From Gautieria morchelliformis (Eukaryota; Basidiomycota; Agaricomycetes; Gomphales; Gomphaceae), in the NCBI GenBank assembly GCA_015179125.1, contig WHVA01000079.1, forward strand, positions 234,222 through 298,221: a DNA stretch of 64,000 bases, read 5' to 3'. Under the pieces are notes generated by a model. It was given only the letters and a program-made list of their open reading frames with translations. It was not told where the DNA came from and did no database searches. Shown here in pieces: positions 22,131-33,084 of this stretch. The stretch's first letter is position 1; each line of letters begins with the position of its first letter. The position numbers were made by a program, and so were the translations under genes.

Positions 22131-23672
22131 ACCAGTAACTCGAGCAACTAGTTCAGTAGTTCTCCAACGACCAGGGTGACCGGTGAGGGGCATGTCATGG
22201 TGCGGTTTCACTATGTCATGTCGTAGTTTTGCATCAAGTGGCACGTACACTTTGTTGTGATAGAGGACAAGCCCATCCTGTTCAGACCACTCTTCTCCTC
22301 GTAAATTTCCAGAGGAGCCCAGTTCTTTGAGAGCCTTGACAACCTTTTCATCCCGGTCTACACAGTTCCTTACTCGATTGAGGAAAGCATCACCTTCACC
22401 TGGGACTAACTGGGCGCCAGCCTCTGGGGGATTTGCCTTGATGTGGAACAAGTCAGGGGTAAGTAAGACTTGATTTTGGTTGTCTTCCTCCCCCCGCTTA
22501 TGATCCACGTGTCGTGAGAGTGCATCAGGCTTGGCTGAATGATGACCAGGACAATGGATCAGCTCAAAATCAAAGTGAGAGAGGTAGAGTGACCAGCATG
22601 CTTGACGACGGTTCAGGTTTTGTGCAGTGTGGAAGTAGGTGAGATTCTGATGGTCATTGAGAATCTCAATCTTGTGCTTCATTCCCTCTAAGATGTGGTG
22701 CCATTCCTCTAATCCCCGAATCACATAAAGAAGCTCCTTGTCATGGATGGCATAGTTGCGTTCAGCATCATTGAGGCTTTTGGAGACAAACCCCACAGGC
22801 CGCCATTTGCCATCATCACATAGCTGGGACAGTACTGCTCCTGTGGCATAGGCCGAGGCATCTGTTTCAAGACAGAAACATTTGTCTTGATCAGGGAGGA
22901 CAAGGATCGGTGTTGAGGTGATGAGGAGTTTGAGCTTGTCAAAGGATGCTTGCTCTGGGCCATTCGGATCCCAAGACCATTGGGCATCCTGTTTTGTCAA
23001 CTGGTTGAGGGGCTTTGCAATGTGTGAGAAGTTTTCCACAAATCGATGGTAGAAGTTGATGAAACCAAGGAACAATTTGACTTCAGTGACGTTACGTGGT
23101 CTTGGCCAGTCCTGCACTCCTGCAACCTTGACTGGGTCCATGGCAACCTGTCCTTGAGAGAGGATGAGGCCGAGATACTCCACCTCTAGTTGCTCAAATA
23201 GGCATTTTTCAGGTTTGAGGTACATGTTGTTGGCCCGGAGGATTTCAAGGACACGTCGTACAATCCTATGATGTTCTTCAAGCGACTCTGTGAAGATGAG
23301 AATGTCGTCCATGAACAACACCACAACCCCTTCATCGATGAGACTCTTGAAGATGTCATTCATCATCGTCTGGAAGGTTGCTGGGCTGTTCGTGAGCCCA
23401 AAGAACATGACTAGAGGTTCATACAGGCCCCTATTTGTCCGAAAGGCTGCCTTCCACTCATCTCCCTCTTTTATGCGTACATTATTATATCCCCAGCGAA
23501 TGTCAAGCTTTGTGAAGTATTTAGCCCTTTCAGCAGCAATCTTATTCATGATGTCTGGAACAAGGGGAATAGGATAGGCATTCTTGACTGTTATATCATT
23601 GAGCTTCTGGTAGTCTTGCACAAATCTAAGGCTGCCGTCCTTTTTCTTCACAAAGAAGACTGGAGATGCCAT
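22095..23672 (-). pseudogene. Element B reverse transcriptase and RNase H
   Basis: Open frame of 525 residues: MASPVFFVKKKDGSLRFVQDYQKLN, FTKLDIRWGYNNVRI, FFGLTNSPATFQTMMNDIF and the catalytic VVLFMDDILIFTE (FMDD in place of the commoner YLDD). An RNase H region follows with TDASAYATGAVLSQ and DHQNLTYF, then DALSRHVDH and the start of the integrase zinc finger (HHDMPLTGHPGRW). The upstream part of pol and all of gag are missing. Although long and open, it lacks the protease-RT N-terminus and is separated by a frameshift from integrase. Confidence 0.9.
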
Positions 23673-23756
23673 AGGTGACTTGGAAGGATGCTGAGATGAA
23701 GGTTGGTTAAGAAAAGTGTGTGGGGTCGTCCTATGAGCTTGATCTTCTGTGAGGGC

Positions 23757-24369
23757 TGTTATAAATAGGGGAATCGAACTCTATATTCATATGCACCACT
23801 AACCAAGTGATAACAATTTCCCGGCACATTCTAGGACATGAATGTGCACGCACTTACTGCCAGCACAGTGCATCATGCGCGCGCGCACTATCACTCGCGT
23901 GCGCATCTAACCAGTAGCTTTGACCCTGAGCCGGGTTCCAGGGTCGACCGAGGCACAGATACGATGGAGCGCGGAAGGTGCTCCATCATTTCTGATGCAT
24001 ACATTAAACTCCACATGATAGGCACAGCTCCGGCGCTGGTGCATGCATCACGCACCGGCGGCACTTGTTCGCTCCACAACCCCCTTTCCACTTCTATCCT
24101 AGTATAGCTTCGTTCCAAGTAGTTAAATAGCTAGCTACTGTATAATAACAATCCAGGCAGTTAATCTCCACCATTGTGTTCTTGTTCTAGCCCATGAGGC
24201 TTATGACTGGATAGGTGATATATCAGTCGGTGTTTAGTGTCGCTGTCACTGCATGTGGTGTTTGTGCATACAGCCATAGTTGTTCTCCCATCTCTATTCT
24301 CTTTATGCTCCTCCACAAACCTCACAAATCGCTCCTACGTACGCAACCCCGCCGACCAGACTTTCTACA
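23757..24369. mobile_element. Solo LTR inside the LTR of element B
   Basis: Starts TGTTATAAATAGG and ends CTTTCTACA, 613 bp. AGGGC is duplicated at 23752-23756 and 24370-24374. There is no internal coding region. It is the innermost layer of a nest (copia remnant, then A, then B, then this). Confidence 0.88.
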
Positions 24370-24640
24370 AGGGCAACACTAATGATGAAGCCACAATCTA
24401 AAGATACTCAAGGAGATAACGGCCGATGCAAGGACAATAACCAACTGTGTAGCGGGTATCCTCAGAGGTCAAGCTGAGGAAACGCCACCACACTGGCTAC
24501 AGTCTTATAGCGCTGGCAAGGCCTACATAATAGGGGAGATGGAAACTTGTAGAAGGTTACGGAAGGTTATGGAAACTGATGGAAACTGATGGAAGGAAAC
24601 AGAAACTTGTGGAAGGAAACACATGAACCCTGACAGACTG

Positions 24641-25590
24641 GGCCTTGAGGCAGGCTTGCAGTCACGGATCATGTCATTGTTTGAGGAGCCGATCAACCGT
24701 TGTTCCTGACGAAGAGTGATGGTCCAAACAATGAGCACCTGATGGCAGCCAGGGCTCAGAGTACTCGAGTTCCAGTAGGAAGAGATTGAGACTGAACATC
24801 GTTGATGAGACAATGACAGCACTGAGATTAAAGCTCAGATGCATGATGTCACCCAGCAGAACGCAACCGCCCTTGTGCGTGAGTGCAAGGATAGGATGCA
24901 TCAGGGCAACCCTGCATGGCATCACAGAGGACATCAAAGGCCTCGACCACATTGTGGAAGAGGCTGAGATGGAGTGCAAACATGGTATGCCAGTGCTTGA
25001 AAGCATCAGAGCTGAAGTTTGAGAAATCGAACTACACAACAAGATGCACCAGCACAGAAGACCACAGGACGAAGAGTAGGACTGACAGCGCATGCCACCA
25101 CCGCCTGCTCCTGAGGCATAAGATGTACAGTTCACAAATGAACCACACATGGGGCCAGTGGCCCCCTTGGGAGGCTGCAAGATGATCCAACAGATTGTCA
25201 GAGAGCAGGCTGTCTTGGATGTGGACTCCAAGACCACAGCTGAGAGCCTAGAGCTCGAAGCTGCACACTGGCAGTGGAAAGAGGCTGCCGCTGCATGGTG
25301 CCACACATGAACCCTAGAGCTACTTGCAAAGAACGCCAAGGATGTGGTGGCCCAAGGCCATGCAGCACAATAGCTGGAGGAGGACCTGGAGCATGCCGTC
25401 GAAGAGGTGCGAATGGCTTGCGCAGCCTACAATAGTAGGCTGCGCATCCACAATGTGGGGCTAACAGGGGACACCCATTATGGGCCTCTGCCAGACACCC
25501 ATGCACTGGACGCACCTGGTCCTGAGCCCGATCTGGGCCCAGGCCCTGCCAGGTCAATCATGGGCTTGCATAGCATCACACCCATGTGAG
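24641..25590 (+). pseudogene. Element A leader ORF (coiled-coil-like gag precursor), broken
   Basis: In several frames it matches the ORF 62135-62716 of element D: the CAAYNSRLRIHNVGLTGDT and LELEAAHWQWKEAAA pieces are recognisable. Stops and frameshifts interrupt it. It ends with a TGA (25587-25589) a few bases before the gag ATG. Confidence 0.6.
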
Positions 25591-25596
25591 AGGTCA

Positions 25597-26433
25597 ATGG
25601 CCCCGATGGAGGGTCAGGGAATTCCTGATCAGATTGATGGCCCACAAGAGCCGTATGATGGCATAACGAGGATGATCTGCATGTCCCTAGCTGATGCCAT
25701 GGACATGGACCCAGAAAATTCTGCGCTGGCAAAGGCTGGCATGAAGCTGGCCCATCCAGAGATGTATGCAGGAGGATTGGACCTTGAAGAATTCGAGGTC
25801 TTCATAGCAGCCATCTTGGGATGGCTCAAGATGAACTGCCTCCTGGGGCCAACCAGTGTCAACATGCAGGTCCACTATGTGGGCACTCACCTCACTGGTG
25901 AGGCCCAAGAGTGGTTTCTGCAAAATGTCAAACATTTCGATTGCCAGGTCCATAACTGGACCTTGGAAACAGTGATGCAGGGGCTGCAGAAGCGGTTCCT
26001 GCACACCCTCACATACCACCACACGTCGAATAGATTTGACACAGTCGTGCAAGGCATGAAGACCATTCAGGAAATGCTGAATGACTTGACGAAATATGCA
26101 GCTCATATGATACAGCCGCTGGACGAGTACACGTTCTGGAGAAGGTTTGTGTCTGCATTGTGCGAAATGCTGCGCAATGAGGTCGTCAAAAAGGGCTATA
26201 ATGCTGAAAGTAGCTCAATTGAGCAGCTCTTTGAGACTGCTTGCATGATCAAGGAAGCATCCTGCTATAACATAGGGATGTGTTGCACAGAAAATGTGGC
26301 TGCAATGGCCAGTGCATCATGGCCTGCAATAAGCAAGCTGGCGCCTCAAACAGGACCTACTAGGCCCACCTCATTCCAGAGGAGTGGCACATTTCAGCAG
26401 CCGCAGTTGCCTCACCCAGCACTGTCTGGATGA
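25597..26433 (+). pseudogene. Element A gag (capsid domain)
   Basis: From ATG 25597 the frame reads MAPMEGQGIPDQ and continues through a retrotransposon-gag capsid domain: FEVFIAAILGWLKMNCLLGP, VHYVGTHLTGEAQEWFLQNV, LQKRFLHTLTYHHTSNRFDTVVQG, ..EMLNDLTKYAAHMIQP. It stops at 26433, short of the zinc knuckle. That knuckle (CFECGQTGHRKVECP, about 26541-26588) lies in another frame. Comparison with element D, where capsid and knuckle are in one frame, shows the break is a mutation here. Confidence 0.85.
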
Positions 26434-26535
26434 CCACCCAAGACTAAACAGCCTCAGACAATGGGAAGCTTGTCAAAGCCAATCTTCCCGCCAAAGCCAA
26501 CGGGTTGACCAACAGATTGACCTGCTAATAGTCAA

Positions 26536-27756
26536 AGCAGCATTACGTGCTTTGAATGTGGCCAGACAGGCCACAGGAAGGTGGAATGCCCGTGGCTCAA
26601 GTCCGGCATGCGGACAGCGCCCAACCCTTCATCACACTGTCAAGTTTATTTCTACTCTGTAGGGAAGCCTACTATGAGAGAGAGTTGATCCTCGCAGATC
26701 ATGATCATGTGGAGATGGACAGCAATACTAGCGTACAAGATGCCGCAAGGGTTGATGTGTCCTTACTTGTGGCACCAGGCACAATGAAGACCAGGATCCA
26801 GAGCTGGATCCTGGCCAGGACCCTCTTCAACAAATTGATGAAGAGGGGCAGGGTGAGCCTCAAGGCCCAAGGCAATGGAGAGGCTCCTGCAGATGAATGG
26901 GAACCCGAGCCACCCCAATATTACGAATGGGACGAAGAAGCCACAGATAACACATACCAGTCCAGTGTGATTAGACTCACACCAGACAATGGTACCACAG
27001 CCAAACTAATGGCAGCACAAACGTCGAGTGCCCCTGACAAGGCAGCTGAGCCAATGTACCATCCTCAGAGCAAGCAGCGTGCGGCGCCAGCATGGCCACG
27101 CAACAAGAACCGTACCCTCTTGGGGTACTGGGAGATAAATGTTGTGAAGGCCCACTGCCTCCTCGACAGTGGGAGCAAAGAGATATTAATATCTCCCGAG
27201 TTCACGCGGGCCACAGGCATGAAGACATTTGCCCTGGAACAGCCAATTGCACTGCAATTGGCCTGTATTGGTAGTCATTCCACAATTAACTATGGAACAA
27301 ATACGACCATTAAATTTGGTTGCAAGACATACTGTTGTGAATCGTCATTACTCACCATGTTAGTATAGCCTACAGCCCGAACCGGCACTATCCCAGTGCT
27401 ATCTGTGTTCGGATGCAACTCCTATCTAGTTCCCACTCCGCTGACCCCTGACCGAGCGCCCATACCTTCGACACTCGTATATGTAGCTAGCCCAGTAGTT
27501 ACAACAAATACATCGGTTTCAGCCCTTTCAGCTGCACTGCAGCTCCATTTAGTGTTACAGCTAGAGTTAGCTAACACTCAAGTTCCGTCTGTTTCTGCGC
27601 TCAGCGCACCGAGTTCTGTTCCAGCCTTCGTCTCTCTCCGCCTCCCTCCTCGCATTATAACAACACATACAACGAGTATTTTGACATGGCAGATGTTGAA
27701 TACTACAATGCAATCCTTGGGACACCGTTCCTAAGGAAGCTAGGCATGATCCTGGA
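26536..27756 (+). pseudogene. Element A zinc knuckle and aspartic protease region
   Basis: After the CCHC knuckle comes an acidic linker (PPQYYEWDEEATD) that matches element D. The protease follows with VKAHCLLDSGSKEILISPEFTRATG (catalytic DSG). The frame is broken at 27358 by a TG...CA segment and resumes at about 27663 with YFDMADVEYYNAILGTPFLRKLGMILEG, the C-terminal part of the protease. It ends at 27756, exactly where sequence of opposite polarity begins. Confidence 0.8.
27358..27662. mobile_element. Possible solo LTR in the protease region
   Basis: A 305-bp segment TGTTAGTATAG...TTATAACA splits the protease frame and has the TG/CA ends of an LTR. No clear 5-bp TSD is visible (CACCA against ACACA), so the call is tentative. 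Confidence 0.5.
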
Positions 27757-28178
27757 GGGTGTGATGTCCTTCACTGTGTTTTCATTCTGCTGATGCAGAT
27801 CGAAGACCGTGTGTAGCATGCCATTTTTCTTCAGCATGCAGAGCATTGGCACCACTTGGTGCACCACTGCTTGTATTTCTCCAGTTTCATGGAGAGTTCT
27901 TTGCGGAAATTCTCTGGGCATTTTGGCAGTCTATACCACATGTGATTGTTGGGATCAATCAAATTGATCTCATGGTTGACCTCCCGCAGAGGCAGGAGCT
28001 CAAGTGGGATGCCACTGACCAGGTCAGTGACCTTTTCCATCCATTCCTCATGCGGACGAGGGATGTTGTCATCCATGAGGATGATAGTGGTGGGGTGAGA
28101 CGCCATTAAGTGCCTCACATGTCTATTAGGTCCCACAGCACATGGGAGCGCTTTCTTCTTCCCCAACACCTTCATCAT
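27757..28178 (-). pseudogene. Gypsy protease-RT linker and RT N-terminus, inverted within element A
   Basis: On the minus strand: VNHEINLIDPNNHMWYRLP..CPENFRKELSMKLEKYKQ, then KKNGMLHTVFDLHQQNENTVKDITP. These are the conserved blocks just before the RT active-site region. The orientation is opposite to gag and protease of the same element. Confidence 0.8.
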
Positions 28179-28204
28179 GAGATGGGCACATCTCTCCCTA
28201 CATG

Positions 28205-28860
28205 TGTAGGTGGAGCTTGAGAACGAGTTGTCCCATGACTCACTCTCCTGGCTTCAATGGGCTGGGGTGGACCATGGCACAGAGGTGAGTCTGCTCACCT
28301 TTGGCACCTGGTCCTCTTTCAACGATTCCTTGTCGAAGGACACCTTGCCTGTGGGGACTATTTCGTCCCCCAGGCAGATCGTTCCTGGATTAGTGAACAG
28401 AGTGAGTCTGTCAATTGATAGTCTTGCCATTCACACTCCAATACCCGAGAGAGTTGATCAGTTGATTTTCCTGGTTAATATCTTTCACAAGTCAATTCCT
28501 GTTACTTGTAAAAGCCACTTTAGATTCTATTCTTTGCCTCTCGTTTTATTGCAGTGCGCTGGTAGATTATCAGGGCAGTCCATTTATAAACTTGCCTGCA
28601 AAGTATATTCCTTTATATTTTGGAATACACTTGGACCCTGATAGTGTCCTTGAACCTACAGTCTTTTAGTTTATTGTTCAGTGCTGCTAAGAAACGCATT
28701 GCCTTCCATCCGTATTAACTTGGACTAGTTTTTACGTGGATTGCAACCAAGGTACAAATATTAACTTATTTCCGGAGTTGTGCTGCAGCTTTGTTTAATA
28801 TTCTTTGAGTCTTGTAAATGACATGTTCTGATAGATTGAAGTGTTAGCAATAACACCAAA
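28205..28860. repeat. LTR-like block (plus copy of an inverted pair)
   Basis: The part 28395-28680 recurs inverted at 29493-29790: shared words include CTCTCGGGTATTGGAGTGTGAATGGCAAGACT, ACACTTGGACCC.GATAGTGTCC and ACAGTCTTTTAGTTTATTG. 28205-28394 and 28681-28860 have no match there. No protein is encoded. Confidence 0.6.
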
Positions 28861-29490
28861 GTCTTGAAGGGTTCCAAAACAACAGCAGTCAGGCAATTGA
28901 CCAGCCTTGCTGAGCAAAAACAGGCCCGGACCACTGAGGCCGCATCACTAAACAAAGGCCCTGCAAGGGAGCCCAAGACGGGTAGCAATGCTGACGAAGA
29001 CAACAATGTACAAGTCATCCCCACGATCAATGATGGCACGCCATTGCGCATATGGGTTGAAGGTGAGATGGACCTGCCAAAGGTCCTACACAATGCATAC
29101 CTCAAGGACACCATGTTTGTGAAAATCATGGTGCACTTAGAGGCACACCCAGATTTGGCATCAGGACAGGCTGATTTGGATGAAAAATCAGCTAAAAAGG
29201 GATGTTATTGCCACCCCTTGGAATGTTTTTCAGGGGGGAAGGAGGATGATCAAAATCATAATCAATCATGCCCACCGGACAGTTGGCCATTACGGCCATA
29301 TGAAAACTTCAAATTATATTCAAAGGTCCTACTGGTGGCAAGGCATGGGCCTGGACATCAAGGTGTTCTGTGTCTTGTGTGCATGGTGCCAGATGAACAA
29401 TACTGGCACCCAGTGGCCAAAAGGCCTACTACACAGGCTGTGGCAGTCAATCGGAATTGACTTCATGGGTCCACTGCCCCAGTCAAATGA
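28861..29490 (+). pseudogene. Gypsy integrase N-terminus (H2C2 zinc finger)
   Basis: Two overlapping frames contain DLPKVLHNAYLKDTMFVKIMVHLEAHP, then NHAHRTVGHYGHMKTSNYIQRSYWWQGMGLDIKVFCVLCAWCQMN (H-H-C-C finger) and IGIDFMGPLPQSND, the beginning of the catalytic core with its first Asp. It stops where an inverted LTR-like segment starts. It is the last recognisable part of element A. Confidence 0.85.
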
Positions 29491-29492
29491 CT

Positions 29493-30171
29493 GTGCAATA
29501 AACTAAAAGACTGTAGGTTCAAGGACACTATCGGGGTCCAAGTGTATTCCAAAATATTAAGGAATGTACTTAGCAGGCGAGTTTGTAAACGGACTGCCCT
29601 GATAATCTACTAGCGCACTGCAATAAAATGAGAGACAAAGAGAGGTATGTGAAGTGGCTTTTACAAGTGACTTGACTTGACTTGTGAAAGATACTAACCA
29701 GGACTTTCAACTGATTAACACTCTCGGGTATTGGAGTGTGAATGGCAAGACTTTCATTTGAAAGACTCTGTAGAATTTCACCCAGAGGATTAGTCTAGGT
29801 GGCTAAGCAGTAAAGCAACTACTTAACAGAGAATTAGACACTAAAGTAAGTGAATAACCCTAGCTGGGGTTAGCAGCTTAGTAAGATGTGCAAGTCACAC
29901 GAGGTCACATGTAGGATAGAAGATGGTAAATTGGCTGATGAAAGGCAGGCGAAAGGGCCTCCTTGTATATCATATTGTACAGGAGCTTAGCTAAGCGGTA
30001 GAACCTTCTATCTATTAATGGAATGGGGGAATGAATCATGAAGAAGTTTACAGAAAGTGCGGGAAGGTTCTGTCTGACTCATAATGACTCACAGCCACTT
30101 GAAATGACTCTTTCTGGTGACTCCACAGGGTTTTCCACCAATCAGGGCTTGATTTGTCAGGAATGAGTCAT
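29493..30171 (-). repeat. LTR-like block (minus copy of the inverted pair)
   Basis: Starts TGTGCAATAAAC directly after the integrase fragment. Homology to 28395-28680 in inverse orientation covers the first about 300 bp; the rest to 30171 is AT-rich and non-coding. Confidence 0.55.
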
Positions 30172-30246
30172 TAATGTAAGAGTTGTAAATATATAACTAT
30201 ACGAAGTATTACTCAGTAAATGTGTTGTTGCAATGTACTATATTAC
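30172..30246 (+). repeat. Copia LTR fragment, same family as 55685
   Basis: TGTAAGAGTTGTAAATATATAACTATACGAAG... is nearly identical to 55685-55762, where it borders a copia gag start. Here it breaks off at ACTATATTA, followed by CTAG. Confidence 0.75.
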
Positions 30247-30285
30247 TAGCCAATCGACCCATGCTTCACACCGGGTTAGTTAAGG
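30247..30285 (-). mobile_element. Candidate Helitron 3' terminus
   Basis: On the minus strand the sequence ends ...CATGGGTCGATTGGCTAG and is followed by T, with a GTGTGAAGCATGGG hairpin-like word just inside. This matches the layout of the Helitron 1 end at 33508 (hairpin, about 10 nt, CTAG, then T). It lies exactly at the break in the copia LTR fragment. Confidence 0.5.
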
Positions 30286-30814
30286 TTAATATCGCACAGG
30301 GGTAGTTAATAGTGTTAAAGAATTATTTGGTGGAATGAAACTACATATTTAATCAGGCTTTAGCAATACCTCTTTGTATACAATATTAAAGAATATGGAC
30401 TTGTTCCAATTAGTGCAACCTAAAACTGCCCATGGGAAAATACTGCATATTGCAAGTCTACTCCTATCTACTCCTACCATGCCCCTGTGCTGCACATCAG
30501 GATATGCCTAGATGTGGCACAGCACTGGGTAGGGACCGCCGGGGACCTGTGAGATGAGCCTGGATGACCTGAGACTGCCAGGGACCTGTGGGATAAGCCT
30601 GGATGCACTGGGACCACTGCCAGGGTGGATGATACCCGTGCTTTGCCTAGCGGTTAGGTCAAATACATTGGGTAAATGAAACTTGGGTAAAACACATCTT
30701 GTCACAATTGAAAGTAGCTCTAAGTAACACATCTGGGTAGGTAATGTCTCCACACAATTCTCCCATGTCTGTGTGCCAATCATGTGTAGCATGTCCCCAT
30801 GTATGGCATGTGTT
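30286..30814. other. Non-coding debris with short repeats
   Basis: 30535-30612 holds degenerate repeats of GGGACCTGTGRGATRAGCCTGGATG. 30615-30740 resembles the subterminal part of Helitron 1 (GATACCCGTGCTTTGCC, AGCTCTAAGTAACACATC), so a second decayed Helitron end is likely. No genes. Confidence 0.4.
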
Positions 30815-30819
30815 CCCTG

Positions 30820-31272
30820 TGTTGCGACCCGTTCCCGAATCCGGACCGAAGCTCAGCTTCGGCTCTCATTCGGGAACCTCGGGTTATTCTCCGCTTCCTT
30901 TGGGTTTCCCTTCGCACTTCCCATCACCCCTGATTCCCTTTTCTAGTTAGTTCCCCCCCATTTACCTGACCCTTGTTTCCCCTGACCGTTGATCCGATCA
31001 TGTTCTCTTCGCGACCCTGCACGCTACTTTACTATATAGACCTCCAGTCCATGTACAGTAGCTCCTCAGTTCAGATATCGAATTAGCTTATCGTACTTGA
31101 GACCCTCTGCTTGATATCAAAACCCACATCTCGGCTTATAGCTGAGACCGCTCCCAAAATTAGGGCGGAACATAGAGTGGGTGCAACACAAGAGGTCGAA
31201 GCCAAGCCCTCCGACCCGAGACCTGAGTTCGGCTTGGTATAGCCGAACTGCAGTACGAACACAACCTTAACA
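30820..31272. mobile_element. Solo LTR within a minisatellite
   Basis: TGTTGCGACCCGTTCCCGAAT...AACCTTAACA, 453 bp, contains a TATATAGA box at about 31032. It is flanked by CCCTG and TCCTG, a TSD with one mismatch. Related GTGTAGCATGTCCCC words lie on both sides, so it landed in the repeat array. Confidence 0.65.
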
Positions 31273-31284
31273 TCCTGAGTGTAG

Positions 31285-31450
31285 AATGTCTCCCAAGTAT
31301 AGTGTGCATAGCATGTCCCCATGTGTAGCGTGCCCCCCATGCATAGTGTGCCCCCCATGTATAGTGTGCCCCCCAAGCATGGCGTGCCCCCCAAGCATAG
31401 CATGCCCCCCATACATAGCATGTCCCCCAAGTAGCATTTCCCTTGTTTGT
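31285..31450. repeat. Minisatellite, about 19-bp unit
   Basis: About eight copies of a unit like ATAGTGTGCCCCCCATGC/ATAGCATGTCCCCCAAGT. Read on the minus strand it gives a spurious GGT-CGG repeat peptide; not a gene. Confidence 0.8.
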
Positions 31451-31694
31451 AGCATGTCACTTGTTTATAGTTTATCTGCAAGAGCATAAAAGTTGAAAGA
31501 AATTATTGTAGGGGCAAGTGAAAATAAATAAATGTCAGAAGGTTGTACAATGGATAACAGAGAAATAGACTCATATTTGCAGGCAGGGCTGTTGTCATTA
31601 ATTTTTAGCCAATTCAGAGAAATCTATTGATATCTATTTTTTAAACTATACAGGATATATGTATATATATATAAAATAAAATACAAAAAGGGAT

Positions 31695-33062
31695 AAAAAG
31701 CAAGAATTCTTGCAAGAAATGACAGAAAAAAACACACCAGATGCAGTAATGATGAGCAGGAAAGGTGGGAGGCAATGAGAGGAGCAACCTGGACTGAAAA
31801 GGAGTCAAAAAGAGGTCAAAATAGCGAAAATTACGGGAAGAAACACCACAGATAGAAGCTGATCCTAATAAATACCAAAACAACATAAATATGATAGCAA
31901 GACACACACCAGATGCAGCAATGGCAGACAGGCAAGGTGGGAGGCACTGAGAGGAACCTGGGCTGAAAAGAAGGCCAAAAGAGAATAAAAAAGCGAAAAT
32001 TATTGGAAGGAATGACAGACATGATAAGGAAAAAAACACACCAGAGGCAGTAATGATGGCCAAGAAAGGTGGGAGGCAATGAGAGGAGCAACCTGGGCTG
32101 AAAAGCAGTCAAAAAGAGGTTAAAAAAGCGAAAATTATTGCAAAAAATACCAGGGAGAGAAGCTGATCCTAATAAATGTCAAAGCAACATAAATATGATA
32201 GGAAGAGACACAGCAGATGCAACAATGGCAGATAGGCAAGGTGGGAGGCACTGAGGGGAGGAACCTGGGCTGAAAAGAAGGCAAAAAGGGTATAAAAAAG
32301 CGAAAATTATTGGAAGAAATGATAGATATGATAGGAAAAAACACACCAGAGCCAGTAATGACCATCAGGAAAGGTGGGAGGCAATGAGAGGAGCAACATG
32401 GGCTGAAAAGGAGTCAAACAGAGATTAAAAAAGCGAAAATTATAGCAAGAAATAGCAATATTTACCATGGAGAGAAGCTGATTCTAATAAATGTCAAAAC
32501 AAAACAAATATGATAGCAAGACACACACCAGATGCAGCAATGGCAGACAGGAAAGGTGGGAAGCACTGAGAGGAGGAACCTGGGCTGAAAAGATGGCAAA
32601 AAGAGAATAAAAAAGCGAAAATTATTAGAAGAAATGACAGATATGATAAAGAAAGAACACACAGGAGGCAGTAGTGATGACCAAGAAAAGTGGGAGGCAA
32701 TGAGAGGAGCAACCTAAGCTGAAAAGAAGTCAAAAAGAGATTAAAAAAGCGAAAATTATAGCAAGAAATAGCAATATTTACCATGGAGAGCAGCTGATTC
32801 TAATAAATATCAAAACATGATAGCAAGACACACACCAGATGCAGCAATATCAGACAGGCAAGGTGGGAGGCATTGAGAGAGGGGGCTGAAAAGAAGACAT
32901 AAAGAGGATAAAAAAGCGAAAATTATTGGAAGAAATGATAGATATGATAGGAACAAACACACCAGAGCCAGTAATTACCATCCAGAAAGGTGGGAGGCAA
33001 TGAGAGGAGCAGCCTAGGCTGAAAAGAAGTCAAAAGAGGATAAAAAAGCGAAAATATTAACA
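31695..33062. repeat. Satellite with two-subunit higher-order repeat
   Basis: The word AAAAGCGAAAATTA recurs at about 31822, 31994, 32127, 32298, 32430, 32613, 32747, 32914 and 33044. Spacings alternate between about 130 and about 170-183 bp. One subunit contains GATGCAGCAATGGCAGACAGGCAAGGTGGGAGGCACTGAG, the other AGCCAGTAATGACCATCAGGAAAGGTGGGAGGCAATGAGAGGAGC, so the true repeat is an about 305-bp dimer present about four times. Open frames on the minus strand are repeat artefacts. A related A-rich segment lies at 54380-54600. Confidence 0.85.
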
Positions 33063-33084
33063 ATATTTACCTGAGGGGGCTGTA

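Larger units (their letters stand above)
19744..24635 (-). mobile_element. Ty3/gypsy chromovirus B, gag-deleted, with 5-bp TSD
   Basis: The LTRs start TGTGAGGGCAACAC and end ATGAACCCTGACA in plus sense. Left LTR 19744-20091; right LTR 23748-23756 plus 24370-24635, split by a solo LTR. TSD GACTG at 19739-19743 and 24636-24640. The element reads on the minus strand. The LTR is followed almost directly by the RT frame, so gag and protease are deleted. A polypurine stretch (minus strand) precedes the 3' LTR at about 20092-20105. The left LTR has an extra about 60-bp duplication around GTGTAGTGGGTATCCTCAG. Confidence 0.88.
17464..29490 (+). mobile_element. Ty3/gypsy element A, rearranged and interrupted
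   Basis: The 5' LTR begins TGTAAATA at 17464, and the same LTR family starts element D at 60990. In order: LTR part, hAT insertion (17622-19199), rest of LTR and leader (19208-19738), element B (19744-24635), leader ORF remnant and gag (24641-26433), zinc knuckle and protease (26520-27756, with a possible solo LTR inside), an inverted RT piece (27757-28178), an LTR-like block, and an integrase N-terminus (28861-29490). The 3' LTR is not seen. Multiple stops and frameshifts make it inactive. Confidence 0.75.

Noticed and set aside
31285..31450. CRISPR-like array
   Set aside because: Direct repeats without unique spacers, in a eukaryotic context; it is a minisatellite.
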